The notes: generated from the letters alone by a model not told the origin. Counted from the stretch's first letter, positions 1 through 9,406 are shown. The stretch is 64,000 nucleotides of DNA from Thermomicrobiales bacterium (GCA_023957115.1 JAMLHN010000023.1:1-64000), one strand, 5' to 3'. Program-made: numbers and translations.

Positions 1-215
1 ACGGGATTCTGGCGCCTGGATTCCGCTGGGCGATTCCACGATTGCCCGGATTGGGCGAGGTTCGCTGGCCCGAGTTCATGGCGGCGCTCTATGCGGTCGG
101 CTACGACTACGTGATCTCGATCGAACATGAGGATCGCACGTTCGAAGGCACCGATGATCTCGTCAAGCGTGGGTTCTATCTGACCCGTGACGTGCTCAGT
201 CCATATATCAAATAG
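1..215 (+). CDS. Sugar phosphate isomerase/epimerase, C-terminal fragment
   Basis: The reading frame is open from the left edge (codons starting at base 3) to TAG at 213-215 and gives about 70 residues. The stretch around VISIEHED resembles the last strand of xylose-isomerase-like (AP endonuclease family 2) TIM barrels, where an acidic residue binds the divalent metal, and it ends with a typical amphipathic C-terminal helix. These enzymes isomerise, epimerise or dehydrate sugars and inositols. It lies 18 bp before a Gfo/Idh/MocA dehydrogenase gene on the same strand, a common pairing in sugar catabolism. The 5' part lies outside the window, so the substrate cannot be judged. Confidence 0.75.
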   Translation, partial: GILAPGFRWAIPRLPGLGEVRWPEFMAALYAVGYDYVISIEHEDRTFEGTDDLVKRGFYLTRDVLSPYIK

Positions 216-233
216 CCCAGGGAAGGGAAGCGG

Positions 234-1328
234 GTGGATCGGGTCAAGGTCGGTATCGTCGGTTCGCGGTTCATTGCCGATATTCATGCGGAATCGTTTG
301 CGCGCGTGCCGAATTGCGACGTTGTCGCGGCGGCCTCGCCGAACCTGCACCACGTGGTCGATTTCGCGAAGCGGCACGATATTCCCCGCGCGCTGACGAA
401 CTTCCGCGAGCTCCTGAAAATCGACGAGATCGATGTCATCTCGATTGCATTGCCGAACGATCTGCATGCCGAGGTGGCGATTGCCGCGGCCGAAGCTGGT
501 AAGCACGTCATTTGCGAGAAACCGCTCGCCACCACGCTCGAGGACGCCGACGCTATGATCGCCGCGTGCGCGGAGGCGGGCGTGCAGCTCATGTATGCTG
601 AGGAACTCTGCTTCGCGCCGAAATACGTGCGGGCCAAAGAGCTTGTGAACAGCGGTGCGCTGGGCGAGATCTTTCTGGTCAAGCAAAGCGAGGAGCATTC
701 CGGACCGCACAGCCCCTGGTTCTGGGATGTCAGCCGCTCCGGTGGCGGCGTGCTGATGGATATGGGGTGCCACGGCATCGCGTTCGCCCGCTGGATGCTG
801 AACGATGCGGCTATCACGCATGTGACCGCCAACCTCGGCACCTTCGTCCATGGCGACAAGACGCAGGGCGAGGATCATGCGGTCACCGTGCTCAACTTCG
901 ACGGCGGCCAAATGGCCGTGATCGAGAACTCATGGGCCAAGGGAGGCGGCATGGACGATCGTGCCGAGATCTATGGCACGAGAGGACACACCCGTGCGGA
1001 TCTCATTCGTGGGAACTCGCTGGTGACCTACTCCGATGTCGGATACGGCTACGCCGTCGAAAAGTCCGGCGGAACGACTGGCTGGACCTACACGGTCTAC
1101 GAGGAAATCTGGAACTACGGCTTCCCGCAGGAGATGCAGTATTTCATCGATTGCGTGCAGAAGGACGAGCCGAGTTTTATCGCCGGCATAGATGGCCGGA
1201 TCGCGCTCGAAGCAATCTACGCGGCCTATCGTTCCGCGGGGATTGGCGCGACTGTACGGTTGCCCTTCAAGATTCCCAAGAATGCAACGAAGCCCATCGA
1301 TCTGTGGATCGGAACGAGCGCGACCTGA
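234..1328 (+). CDS. Gfo/Idh/MocA family oxidoreductase
   Basis: The 364-residue protein has an N-terminal Rossmann fold (KVGIVGSRFIADIH at residues 5-18) for NAD(P), followed by the family marker CEKPLA near residue 97. The C-terminal beta-sheet substrate domain includes GGGVLMDMGCHG near residue 165, where the His is the likely catalytic residue. The family oxidises or reduces cyclic sugars, inositols or sugar acids in the cytoplasm. The start is GTG, preceded by the purine-rich GGGAAGGGAAG. Its stop overlaps the next start by one base (TGATG), so it is translationally coupled to the ROK kinase gene. The exact substrate is unknown; the neighbourhood suggests a carbohydrate delivered by the ABC transporter at 8006-13486. 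Confidence 0.9.
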   Translation: MDRVKVGIVGSRFIADIHAESFARVPNCDVVAAASPNLHHVVDFAKRHDIPRALTNFRELLKIDEIDVISIALPNDLHAEVAIAAAEAGKHVICEKPLATTLEDADAMIAACAEAGVQLMYAEELCFAPKYVRAKELVNSGALGEIFLVKQSEEHSGPHSPWFWDVSRSGGGVLMDMGCHGIAFARWMLNDAAITHVTANLGTFVHGDKTQGEDHAVTVLNFDGGQMAVIENSWAKGGGMDDRAEIYGTRGHTRADLIRGNSLVTYSDVGYGYAVEKSGGTTGWTYTVYEEIWNYGFPQEMQYFIDCVQKDEPSFIAGIDGRIALEAIYAAYRSAGIGATVRLPFKIPKNATKPIDLWIGTSAT

Positions 1329-2317
1329 TGCCCAGCTCGAATTCTTGTTATGTCGGGGTCGACCTTGGCGGTACGACCATCAAATTTGCACTGATCGACA
1401 ACGACGGCGAGGTCTTGCAACGGAGTCGTAGTCAGACCGACGGCGAGGATGGCCATGATGCCGTGCTCGAGCGGATGATCGCCGGAGCGCGGGAGATCGT
1501 CGGTCTGGCCGAACCCGATCAGGTCATTCGGGCCATCGGGGTAGCGGCGCCGGGTGTGCTCGACATGGACGGCGGCTACACGATCTTTCTGCCGAATCTT
1601 CCCGGAGACTGGCCGATGGTGCCGGTCGGGCCGCGCATGACCGAAGCATTGGGTCTCCCGGTCTACCTGATCAACGACGTGCGCGCATTCACGGTCGCCG
1701 AACTCGAAATCGGCGCCGCGAAAGGGGTGCAAACCGCGCTTTGCTATGCAATCGGCACCGGAATCGGTGGCGGGATCGTGGCGCACGGCCGGGTCAATAT
1801 GGGGCTTGGTGGAGCCGGGGGCGAGTTGGGGCACATGGTCGTCAATACGAACGGACCCCACTGCGGATGTGGTAACCGGGGCTGTGCCGAAGCGTACGCC
1901 GCGGGACCGGCCATCATCGGTGAGGCGAACCGGTTGATCGTGATGGGGGAGACGACGACCCTGCGCGAGATGATCGGCGACGATCTCAACAAGATGACCC
2001 CTGAGCTGGTCGAACGGGCCGCGGCCGACGGCGATCCCATCGCCCGGCAGGTGCTCGACTACGCTGGGTTTCACATGGGAATCGCGGTCGCGAATGCCAT
2101 CTCGGCGCTCGCTCCCAATGTGGTGGTGCTCGGCGGTGGTGTCCTGAAACCGTATGGTTACTACTGGAGCCAGATCGAACGATCGGCCCGGGAACATTGC
2201 CACGTCACCGAGATCGACAAGATCGAGTTTCTACCCGCCAAACTCAGTTTCGAAGCCGGAGTGGTTGGCGCGGCGCTTTGGGCCAAGACCGCCTATGAGG
2301 CGCGAGAAGAGGGCTAG
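1328..2317 (+). CDS. ROK family sugar kinase
   Basis: The 329-residue protein begins at ATG 1328, within the stop codon of the preceding gene. It shows the N-terminal phosphate-binding motif DLGGTTIKFALID (residues 10-22), a second ATP-binding segment AIGTGIGGGIV, and the ROK zinc signature C-G-C-G-x-x-G-C-A-E with GPHCGCGNRGCAE near residue 180. Family members phosphorylate glucose, fructose, N-acetylglucosamine or related sugars. No DNA-binding N-terminal extension is present, so it is an enzyme rather than a NagC/XylR-type repressor. Glucokinase is the default reading, but the surrounding operon leaves another hexose or amino sugar possible. Confidence 0.92.
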   Translation: MPSSNSCYVGVDLGGTTIKFALIDNDGEVLQRSRSQTDGEDGHDAVLERMIAGAREIVGLAEPDQVIRAIGVAAPGVLDMDGGYTIFLPNLPGDWPMVPVGPRMTEALGLPVYLINDVRAFTVAELEIGAAKGVQTALCYAIGTGIGGGIVAHGRVNMGLGGAGGELGHMVVNTNGPHCGCGNRGCAEAYAAGPAIIGEANRLIVMGETTTLREMIGDDLNKMTPELVERAAADGDPIARQVLDYAGFHMGIAVANAISALAPNVVVLGGGVLKPYGYYWSQIERSAREHCHVTEIDKIEFLPAKLSFEAGVVGAALWAKTAYEAREEG

Positions 2318-2380
2318 ATCGATGCTGCCGAGAGCCCGGAAGCCAATGTCCAGTGAAGATGAAACGTGGGGTTGCGGGCT

Positions 2381-3169
2381 ATGAGCGCGGAGTCGGCGTC
2401 CGGCCGGTATCTGGTCGAAGCTGCGAAGATCGTCGAGCGGATCGCAACGACACAGTTGGAGGCGATCGACGCGGCCGCAGCGATCTGCACCCAGGCGATC
2501 GGGACCGGAGGACTGGTGCATGCCTTTGGCACCGGACATTCGCGCATCCCGGTCGAGGAGCTCTTTCCACGGCATGGGAGCTTCCCCGGTTTTCACCCGA
2601 TCGTCGAGCTCTCCCTTACCAATCACACGCAGATCGTCGGCGCGAATGGGCAGCGGCAAGCGATGTGGCTGGAAAAGATCGAAGGCTTTGGCGAAGTCAT
2701 TCTGCGTAACTTCGCGTTTGGTCCAGACGATGCGATGCTGATCTTCTCCAACAGTGGGGTCAATGCGGTGGTGATCGATGTGGCGCTCGGCGCTCGGGAA
2801 CGCGGTCTGCCGGTGATTGCCGTCGTCTCGTTCGATCACTCGGGGAAGAGTCCCTCCCGGCATTCGTCCGGCAAGAAGCTCATCGAGCTTGCCGATATCG
2901 CCATCGACAACTGCACCCCCGCTGGGGATGCGATGGTTTCGATCGATGGTCTGGACGACCCGGTCGGACCTGGCTCGACCATCGGATTCGCGGCGGTTGC
3001 GAACGCCATCAAATCGCAAACGGCCGAGGCCCTGGTTGCACTGGGAACGCCGCCGCTTGTGCTCTCATCCTCGGTTGTCATTGGAGACGCCTCGGCGCAA
3101 CGGTTCGACGATTGCTACGATGAGCAATCCCGCCGGGTATCTCGCCTCTACGACTGGCCGCGTTCCTGA
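2381..3169 (+). CDS. SIS-domain sugar isomerase-like protein (UPF0309 type)
   Basis: The 262-residue protein has one sugar isomerase (SIS) fold: HAFGTGHSRIPVEE near residue 44 is the phosphosugar-binding loop and IFSNSGVNAVVID near residue 118 the second loop. Such proteins bind phosphorylated sugars or amino sugars as isomerases, etherases or deaminase-like enzymes. ATG 2381 was chosen over an upstream in-frame GTG at 2366 because nothing conserved precedes MSAES. The gene follows the ROK kinase by about 60 bp and probably belongs to the same transcript. Its 3' end overlaps the convergent channel gene by 22 bp. The substrate is unresolved. Confidence 0.85.
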   Translation: MSAESASGRYLVEAAKIVERIATTQLEAIDAAAAICTQAIGTGGLVHAFGTGHSRIPVEELFPRHGSFPGFHPIVELSLTNHTQIVGANGQRQAMWLEKIEGFGEVILRNFAFGPDDAMLIFSNSGVNAVVIDVALGARERGLPVIAVVSFDHSGKSPSRHSSGKKLIELADIAIDNCTPAGDAMVSIDGLDDPVGPGSTIGFAAVANAIKSQTAEALVALGTPPLVLSSSVVIGDASAQRFDDCYDEQSRRVSRLYDWPRS

Positions 3170-3846
3170 AACCGCTTGGGGAGATGTGGCAGCAGCCATT
3201 CCGTGATCTGGTGATTGAAGATCAGCAAGATCCAAACGACCTGTCCGAAACCGGGGAACATCAGCGAAATCGGAATCGAGAGAAGAAGTATTCCGCAGGT
3301 GACCAGATGCCTGGTCTTCGCGCGTGCGAAATCGTAGTTCCTGCCACCGCGTGTCATAAGGTGGCGATTGCGATCCATGTGGTCGATCATCACGATGAAC
3401 AGGACCGAAATCATCGCCAGAATGACGGCATAGAGAATTACGGGAAATGCCAGATTCCCGTATTCTCCGAGCGTCCCGGTTGGGAATGGGAGAAAGGCAA
3501 CGAGCAACAGGAGCGCGATGTTCAGTCTGACGAGTCGTGCATCGAAGTCCTGAATGCGGGCAAAGTTTCGCCGGTGTGAGGCCCACAGAAAGGCGATCAC
3601 CAAGAAGCCAACGATATAGGACAGTACCTGCGGCCAAAGATCCACAATGTCATGGTGCAAGCGGGTGCGGGCAGCCTCATCGGACATTTGCGGCACCTCG
3701 ACCGTAACGACCAGCAGGGTCATGGCGAAGGCAAAGACGCCATCGCTCAAGCTGATCAACCGGTCGAGCTCTCCGGCCCGCTCTTTGCCTTCTTCTCCGG
3801 TAATTTCCGAACCGTCCGGCGGCAGGCTTTCGTCCCGGTCGACCAT
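3148..3846 (-). CDS. TMEM175-like (DUF1211) integral membrane protein
   Basis: About 232 residues with six predicted membrane segments. The first carries LSDGVFAFAMTLLV (about residues 32-45), matching the FSDGVxAxAxTLLV pore signature of the bacterial TMEM175/DUF1211 family, which forms potassium-permeable channels. The family's WxSHRRNF segment after the third helix is also visible. ATG 3846 is favoured over the upstream in-frame TTG at 3861 because it is a canonical start close to the conserved part. It is the only minus-strand gene inside the carbohydrate locus and overlaps the 3' end of the SIS gene, so it is probably unrelated to sugar metabolism. Confidence 0.82.
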   Translation of the reverse strand: MVDRDESLPPDGSEITGEEGKERAGELDRLISLSDGVFAFAMTLLVVTVEVPQMSDEAARTRLHHDIVDLWPQVLSYIVGFLVIAFLWASHRRNFARIQDFDARLVRLNIALLLLVAFLPFPTGTLGEYGNLAFPVILYAVILAMISVLFIVMIDHMDRNRHLMTRGGRNYDFARAKTRHLVTCGILLLSIPISLMFPGFGQVVWILLIFNHQITEWLLPHLPKRFQERGQS

Positions 3847-4032
3847 CACGCATTTCCGCAAGCTACGTTGTCGCGTACGGCGTGGAGTTTACGCGACTGC
3901 CGCCCCGGGCGGTGTGTGTGGGCGAGCGGATTCATGACGGATTGCTCCCTCCTTCCATCGCGAGATGCCTGCAGTATGGTGGAATAACGTCAGCTCGAAC
4001 GCTCGATGGAGGCGCACATGCAAGGAGATCAG

Positions 4033-4935
4033 ATGATGACCAATGGACTGCGCCCTGGTGTGCACTGCATCGCCGCCACCCCGTTCTTGCCGGACGAATC
4101 GCTCGATCTGGCAAGTGTCGGTGCCTTGATGGACTATCTCATCGCCGGTGGCTGTGATGGAGCCCTGGTTTTGGGCGTGCTCGGTGAGGCCGACCGGTTG
4201 AGCGATGACGAGCGTGACCAGGTGCTGGCAACCGCGCTCGAACGTGGGGGAGGCAAGCTACAGATATCGGTTGGTGTCACACACCACTCGACCAGGGTGA
4301 CCAAGGCGCGCGCGGATGCTGCCCAGGCGGCCGGCGCCGCGGCGGTCATGGTCTCCCCGCCATCGGGAAGCTCCGCTGGCCCTGCGCTGAAGGAGCATTT
4401 CAAGCAGATCGCGGCCGATCTGACCATTCCCCTGATCGTGCAGGACCATCCGACCTCGAGCGGGGTCAAGATGCCGGTCGAGTTCATTGCATCCCTGTAC
4501 GAGTTCTTGCCGCCCGGCTCGGTCTGCAAACTGGAAGATCCGCCGACCGCGGTCAAGATGAACAAGCTGCGGGACGCCGAACCGGGATATCAGATCTTCG
4601 GCGGCCTCGGCGGTGTTTCGCTCTTGCACGAGCTCGATGCCGGTTCGGCCGGCGCGATGACCGGCTTTGCCGTGGTCGAGGGGCTGGTGGAGATCGTCAG
4701 TCTGCATCGGAATGGCGACCGGAGCGGAGCACGAGCGGCCTACGAGCGGACGCTGCCATTGCTGGTCTTCGAAGCGCAACCGGGAGCCGGGGTTGCATTA
4801 CGCAAGGAAATTCTCCGGCGGAGAGGCGCCATTGCCCATGCAACTGTCCGGCAGCCGGCCCCGACACCCGACGCCTTCGCATTGAACCTGCTCGACGATC
4901 TGCTGCGGTCGTACGCGACCGACTCGGTTGTCTGA
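4033..4935 (+). CDS. Dihydrodipicolinate synthase/N-acetylneuraminate lyase family protein
   Basis: A 300-residue class I aldolase-like TIM barrel. The Schiff-base Lys is present in GSVCKLEDPP (about residue 164). The usual GTTGE phosphate/keto-acid loop reads GVLGE, and the proton-relay Tyr of the Y-N-x-P motif is replaced (VQDHPTSSG). It therefore belongs to the superfamily but is unlikely to be a lysine-pathway DapA. ATG 4033 was chosen because AAGGAG at 4022-4027 sits five bases upstream; ATG 4036 is equally possible, and an in-frame ATG at 4006 lacks this site. Its place between sugar enzymes suggests aldol cleavage or dehydration of a sugar acid, which is an inference. Confidence 0.85.
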   Translation: MMTNGLRPGVHCIAATPFLPDESLDLASVGALMDYLIAGGCDGALVLGVLGEADRLSDDERDQVLATALERGGGKLQISVGVTHHSTRVTKARADAAQAAGAAAVMVSPPSGSSAGPALKEHFKQIAADLTIPLIVQDHPTSSGVKMPVEFIASLYEFLPPGSVCKLEDPPTAVKMNKLRDAEPGYQIFGGLGGVSLLHELDAGSAGAMTGFAVVEGLVEIVSLHRNGDRSGARAAYERTLPLLVFEAQPGAGVALRKEILRRRGAIAHATVRQPAPTPDAFALNLLDDLLRSYATDSVV

Positions 4936-4992
4936 GTAACAGGGAGCAGCGGCGGTTTTCCGATGAACGATTCGCCGAAGGAGAGATAGGTC

Positions 4993-6093
4993 GTGGTCAA
5001 ACTCTGGGGGTCGGAATTTTCCCGGCCCGAGCTTTTGAAGCGAGCCGGCCGGCTCGACCAAATCGCCGGAGTGCGTTTGGTGACGCTGGGTGATGGCAAT
5101 GAGCGTGGCGTGCGGGTGTTGGAGTTCCGCACCGGATCCGGCTTCGTCTTCGAAGTCCTGGTCGATCGGGCGTTCGATATCGGCCGGGCCGAATTTCAGG
5201 GCATCCCGCTCGGCTGGGAATCACCGGTGGGGTACGGCGGTCCCTGGTACGGCGAATATCAGGACCTTGGGTTTCTCCGCAACTGGGGCGGTGGATTGCT
5301 GACCTCGTGCGGACTCGATCATGCCTTGTTCATGGCCGAAGATACCGCCGAGCAGTATCACTATCCACCGAAAAAAATCGAGTCGTTCGGGCTTCATGGG
5401 CGTGTCTCGAACCGCCCGGCGCGGTTGACCGGTTACGGAACCCGCTGGGAGGGGGACGATGCGGTCCTTTGGGCCGAAGGCGAGATCTCGCAGGCTTCGG
5501 TATTTGGGGAGAATCTGCTTCTTCGCCGCCGCATCGAGGCTCGTGCCGGCGATTCGAGTCTGACCTTGCACGACGAGGTCATCAATGCCGGCTGGGATCC
5601 AACCCCGCATATGCTCCTCTATCACATCAACATCGGGTTCCCCGTGGTCGATGAGGGTTCGGAGCTCCTGGTGCCGACCCGGGCTGCCATTCCGCGCGGC
5701 GATTTCGATCCGGGCAACTACCGCACATTTACTGCACCGCAACCTGCCTTTGTCGAGGAGGTTGTCGAGCACGACATCATCGCCGAATCCGATGGACGGG
5801 CGCCGGTCGGTATCGTCAATCGCGCGCGTGGGATCGGCGCGTACGAGATTTTCGACATCGATCAACTTCCTGCCCACTTCGTCTGGCGAATGATGGGAGA
5901 GGGAACCTATGTGGTCGGGATCGAGCCATGCACCAACCGTCCGGCGGGGCGACTCGATGCTCGGGAACGCGGCGAGCTCATCATATTGCAGCCGGGTGAA
6001 TCGCGGACATACGACCTGGAATTGGGCGCACTTACGACCGAATCGGAAATCGATGGATTCGCGGAGCGCGTCAAGCGTTTGGGAGGAAACTAG
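4993..6093 (+). CDS. DUF4432 family, aldose 1-epimerase-like protein
   Basis: The 366-residue protein is rich in beta strands, with GLHGRVSNRPA near residue 133, HMLLYHINIGFPVV near residue 204 and GIEPCTNRP near residue 313. These are hallmarks of DUF4432, a galactose-mutarotase-like beta-sandwich family. Members are thought to act on carbohydrate anomers, with conserved His residues in the pocket; no precise reaction is established for most. The start is GTG at 4993, and the gene abuts the downstream SDR gene with no spacer (stop at 6091-6093, next start at 6094). It is likely a helper in the sugar pathway of this operon. Confidence 0.85.
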   Translation: MVKLWGSEFSRPELLKRAGRLDQIAGVRLVTLGDGNERGVRVLEFRTGSGFVFEVLVDRAFDIGRAEFQGIPLGWESPVGYGGPWYGEYQDLGFLRNWGGGLLTSCGLDHALFMAEDTAEQYHYPPKKIESFGLHGRVSNRPARLTGYGTRWEGDDAVLWAEGEISQASVFGENLLLRRRIEARAGDSSLTLHDEVINAGWDPTPHMLLYHINIGFPVVDEGSELLVPTRAAIPRGDFDPGNYRTFTAPQPAFVEEVVEHDIIAESDGRAPVGIVNRARGIGAYEIFDIDQLPAHFVWRMMGEGTYVVGIEPCTNRPAGRLDARERGELIILQPGESRTYDLELGALTTESEIDGFAERVKRLGGN

Positions 6094-6864
6094 GTGGATC
6101 TGGGACTCAAGGACAAACGTTTCCTGATTGGTGGTGGTAGCCGTGGATTGGGCAATGCGATTGCGCAGGTGCTCGTGGACGAGGGCGCTCATGTGCTTCT
6201 GATGTCGCGGGATGGCGCTTCGCTCGAAAAGGCGGCGGCCGATATCGGACCAGCTGCCAGCTGGGTTGCCGTCGATATCGCCAGTCCGGGCGCGGTGGAA
6301 ACGCTCCAGACGGCCGTCGATGACAAGCTCGGCGGACTCGACGGCATGCTCATCAATGCGGGGGGACCGCCTCCGGGTGAGGTGCTGGGCGTCACCGACG
6401 AGCAGTGGGCGCAGTCCTTCGAGCTGCTGATCGGGGGGCCGATTCGGATCCTGCGGGCGCTGACTCCGAAGATCGAGGGGGAGGGTTCGGTGCTCTTCAT
6501 CACCTCGTCCTCGGTGCGGCAACCGATTCCCAACTTGGATACGTCCAATGTTCTCCGCCCAGGTGTCGCGGCAATGGCGAAGGTGCTGGCCCGGGAGCTG
6601 GGACCGAAGATCAGGGTCAATAGTCTGGCGCCGGGACGGTTCGATACCGACCGGGTGCGCACGCTGGATAAGGGACGCGCCGAGGCGCAGGGGATCACGG
6701 TCGAGCAACAGGTCGCCCAGATGAACAAGCAGATTCCGCTGGGGCGCTATGGGGAACCGATGGAGATGGGGCGCATTGGCGCCTTCCTCCTGTCGCCGGC
6801 GGCGTCCTATCTCAGTGGCATCTCGGTGCAGGCCGACGGAGCCATGGTGACCGCCATTCCATAG
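6094..6864 (+). CDS. Short-chain dehydrogenase/reductase with atypical active site
   Basis: The 256-residue SDR begins at GTG immediately after the previous stop. The dinucleotide loop GGGSRGLG (residues 13-20) and NAGGPPPG (about residues 88-95, in place of the NNAG motif) are clear, and the catalytic Ser lies in TSSSVRQP. Where the classical YxxxK dyad should fall, the sequence reads SNVLRPGVAAMAK, so Tyr and Lys are replaced by Ser/Asn and Arg. A known subset of SDRs shares this N-x-x-R pattern, so the protein may still be an oxidoreductase, but its catalysis cannot be the textbook one. The operon context suggests oxidation or reduction of a sugar derivative. Confidence 0.87.
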   Translation: MDLGLKDKRFLIGGGSRGLGNAIAQVLVDEGAHVLLMSRDGASLEKAAADIGPAASWVAVDIASPGAVETLQTAVDDKLGGLDGMLINAGGPPPGEVLGVTDEQWAQSFELLIGGPIRILRALTPKIEGEGSVLFITSSSVRQPIPNLDTSNVLRPGVAAMAKVLARELGPKIRVNSLAPGRFDTDRVRTLDKGRAEAQGITVEQQVAQMNKQIPLGRYGEPMEMGRIGAFLLSPAASYLSGISVQADGAMVTAIP

Positions 6865-6967
6865 CGCGCATGCACCGTTGGTAGCTGAGGGCGTGTCTGC
6901 CCTCTCGTTGAAGCTCGAATCTTCGTTCGGATCGATTTGACGTAGTCGTCAGGAAAGGAACAGCGAC

Positions 6968-7798
6968 GTGACCAAGCTCGAACTCGGAATGATCAGCTCG
7001 ACCTGGGAAGGAACCCATGTCGGATTGGAAGAAGGGATTCGCAAAGCCAAGGAGATCGGTTTCGATACCTACGATATCTTCAACGATCCGCTGGAAACCG
7101 ACGATGCCACCCGCAAGCTGATCAAAGACACCTGCGCCGAGGTCGGTCTGCCGATTCGTTCCTGTGTCTGCGTCTCCTTCGGCATCGTCGACTTCAACCC
7201 CAGCGTGGTGAAATTCACGCTCAACCGCGTCAAAGCATATATCGATCAGGCTGCGTATTTCGGAGCCCGGAACGTGCTGCTGGTCATCGGTGAGTACTTC
7301 TGGGACGGCGAGGTTTTCCCTCGTGAGGCGATCTGGGCCATGGCCAGAGAGCGTTGCCAGGAGCTGGCCGATTACGCGGCCGAGAAGGGTATCGAGATCG
7401 TGCTCGAGCTCGAGCCGTTCACCGAGGCGCTGGTCAACAATGTCGATAATCTGGTTCGCTTCGTCACGGAGGTCGACCGGTCGAACTTCAAGGCGAATGC
7501 CGATATCTCGCATCTCCATCTGGCCGATGCCTCGTTCGAGGACGTCGCCAAGATGAAGGGTCTGATTGGGCATATCCACCTTTCCGACTGCGATGGCAAG
7601 GTTCATGGCGACCTGCCCGCGGGGATGGGTGCCACGCCCATCAAGGAGTACTTGCAAGCGATCGCCGACACCGGCTACGAGGGCACCGTTTCCATCGAGC
7701 TCGAGTATTCGCCGGAACCGGAGAAGATCGTCGAATGGGCAACCACTGCGTACGAAGGCACGGCGGCCATCATGCGCGAGGTTGGTGTCCGCGACTAG
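6968..7798 (+). CDS. Sugar phosphate isomerase/epimerase (xylose isomerase-like TIM barrel)
   Basis: The 276-residue protein starts at GTG 6968 behind AGGAAAGGAAC. It carries the metal-binding series of the AP-endonuclease-2 fold: IVLELEPF (Glu, about residue 148), ANADISHLH (Asp and His, about residue 180), IHLSDCDGK (about residue 201) and VSIELEYS (about residue 245). The family includes hexulose 3-epimerases, inosose dehydratases and 3-keto-sugar processing enzymes. It closes the enzyme cluster before the ABC transporter genes and is separated from the SDR by about 100 bp, including a weak 6-bp hairpin at 6887-6904. Confidence 0.88.
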   Translation: MTKLELGMISSTWEGTHVGLEEGIRKAKEIGFDTYDIFNDPLETDDATRKLIKDTCAEVGLPIRSCVCVSFGIVDFNPSVVKFTLNRVKAYIDQAAYFGARNVLLVIGEYFWDGEVFPREAIWAMARERCQELADYAAEKGIEIVLELEPFTEALVNNVDNLVRFVTEVDRSNFKANADISHLHLADASFEDVAKMKGLIGHIHLSDCDGKVHGDLPAGMGATPIKEYLQAIADTGYEGTVSIELEYSPEPEKIVEWATTAYEGTAAIMREVGVRD

Positions 7799-8005
7799 CA
7801 CCGTCCAGCAGAGACTGGACATCGAGCATCTTTTGGCGATACTACGTGGATTGCCACCAGTGACATTCGATCGAGCGTCGTCGTGCACCACTACGCGTTG
7901 AAGCGGCGTGGGGATGACGGAACGGTGGCAATCCACGCATCGCATGGCCGGTTTTGGGGACGTGCCCGACCGGAGCGAGCAACAATCGAACAGGAGGAGC
8001 GTGCA

Positions 8006-9390
8006 ATGAAGCAAGTTCGCATGGCCAACGAGATGGCCGCCGCCTATCGGTTCAATCGTCGCAAACTGTTGAAGGGTTCCACTGCGCTGCGGTTGCCGCT
8101 GCCTCGGCAGGGTTGATTCCATCGGTGATGCGTCCGGGACACTTCGTCAAAGCGCAGGCAACCCTCAACGTTCTTGCCCCTCAGTGGCCGCAAGGACCGA
8201 AAGAGCAGGCGCTCGCCGCCGAGACCTTCACGCCGGAATCCGGCATCGCCGTCAATTTCGAGGCGGTGAACTACGCAACCCTCGAACAGCGTGTCAAGCT
8301 GCTGGTCGAAGGCCAGAGCGCCGACTACGACATCTACGATTACGACAGCCAGTGGCTGGGCGGTTTCGTAGCAGCAGGCGCCCTGGAGCGGCTCGATACC
8401 GATCAGTTCCTGGGGAATCCCGATACGACCATCCAGATGGATTCCTTCTTCCCGGAGATCACCAGCCGCCTCGTGCGCTATCCGAACAACGAGGCGGCTC
8501 CCTCCGAGGACGCGCCCGTCTATGGGGTGCCCTGGTCGCTGAACGCGGAAGCGCTCTGGTGGCGCAACGACCTGATGGACGCTGCTCCGGCCACGTGGGA
8601 AGAGTTGCGCGCGAAAGCACAGGAGCTCACCAATGACAGCATGTTCGGCTATGCGGTGCAGGGTGGCCGCGACGCCGACTGGATCATCTCCGAAACCAAC
8701 CCCATCATGTGGGGGAACGGGGGAGAGCTCTGGGACCAGGCGACCTACACGGCCCAGGGCATCCTCAACAGCGACTCCAACAAGGATTCTCTCCAGTTCT
8801 TCGTCGATATGAATCTGGTCGACGGCTCGATCGATCCGGCCAGCGCCAACTGGACGATCAACGAGCGTCTCGGCGCGCTGCTGACCGGCAAAGCGGCAAT
8901 GTGCCTCAACTGGGCTCCGCTCTTCGGCGGCGTCGCGGACGATCCAAACCAATCTCAAGTCGTCGGGCAGATCGGCTATGCGCCGTCTCCTGCCGGGTCG
9001 GTCACCACCGCCGCGATGATCGGGTGCCAGGGCACCGGCCTCAATACGCTTTCCGAGCAGAAGGATGCCGCGTGGCAGTACCTGGAGTGGTGGCAATCGG
9101 ATGAAACGCAGACCGCAATGATCGAGGATATTCCGTCCGGCTTCGTTTCGGCGCGTACCGACCTGCAATCCCTTGCGACCAACCCGTGGCAGACCGTCTT
9201 CTTCGAGATGCTGCCGAGCCTGCGCGACATGTGGAACATCCCCGAATACGCCCAGCTGCTGCAGATCCTGCAGACCGAGCTGAATCTTGCGTACGTCGGT
9301 CAAAAACCACCGGCTGACGCGCTGGACGATGCCGCGCTTGCGCAACAGGTCGTGCTCGACGGCAGCCCGGACAATCCGGCCAACGCCTAA
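8006..9390 (+). pseudogene. Sugar ABC transporter substrate-binding protein, frameshifted in the signal peptide
   Basis: ATG 8006 has a strong ribosome site (AGGAGG at 7992-7997) and encodes MKQVRMANEMAAAYRFNRRKL and onward through LKGSTAL, a Tat-like signal (RRKLLKG). That frame stops at 8116. The rest of the signal peptide (AVAAASAGLIPSV) and an otherwise intact family 1 solute-binding protein continue to 9390 in the next frame. Insertion of a single G at about 8088-8091, where CTGCGG would become CTGGCGG, restores one reading frame. The mature part has the usual length (about 430 residues) and no other lesion, so a recent mutation or a sequencing indel is likely. It is the first gene of the transporter operon. 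Confidence 0.85.
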
Positions 9391-9406
9391 GCCGTCTTCG
9401 TGTCAT

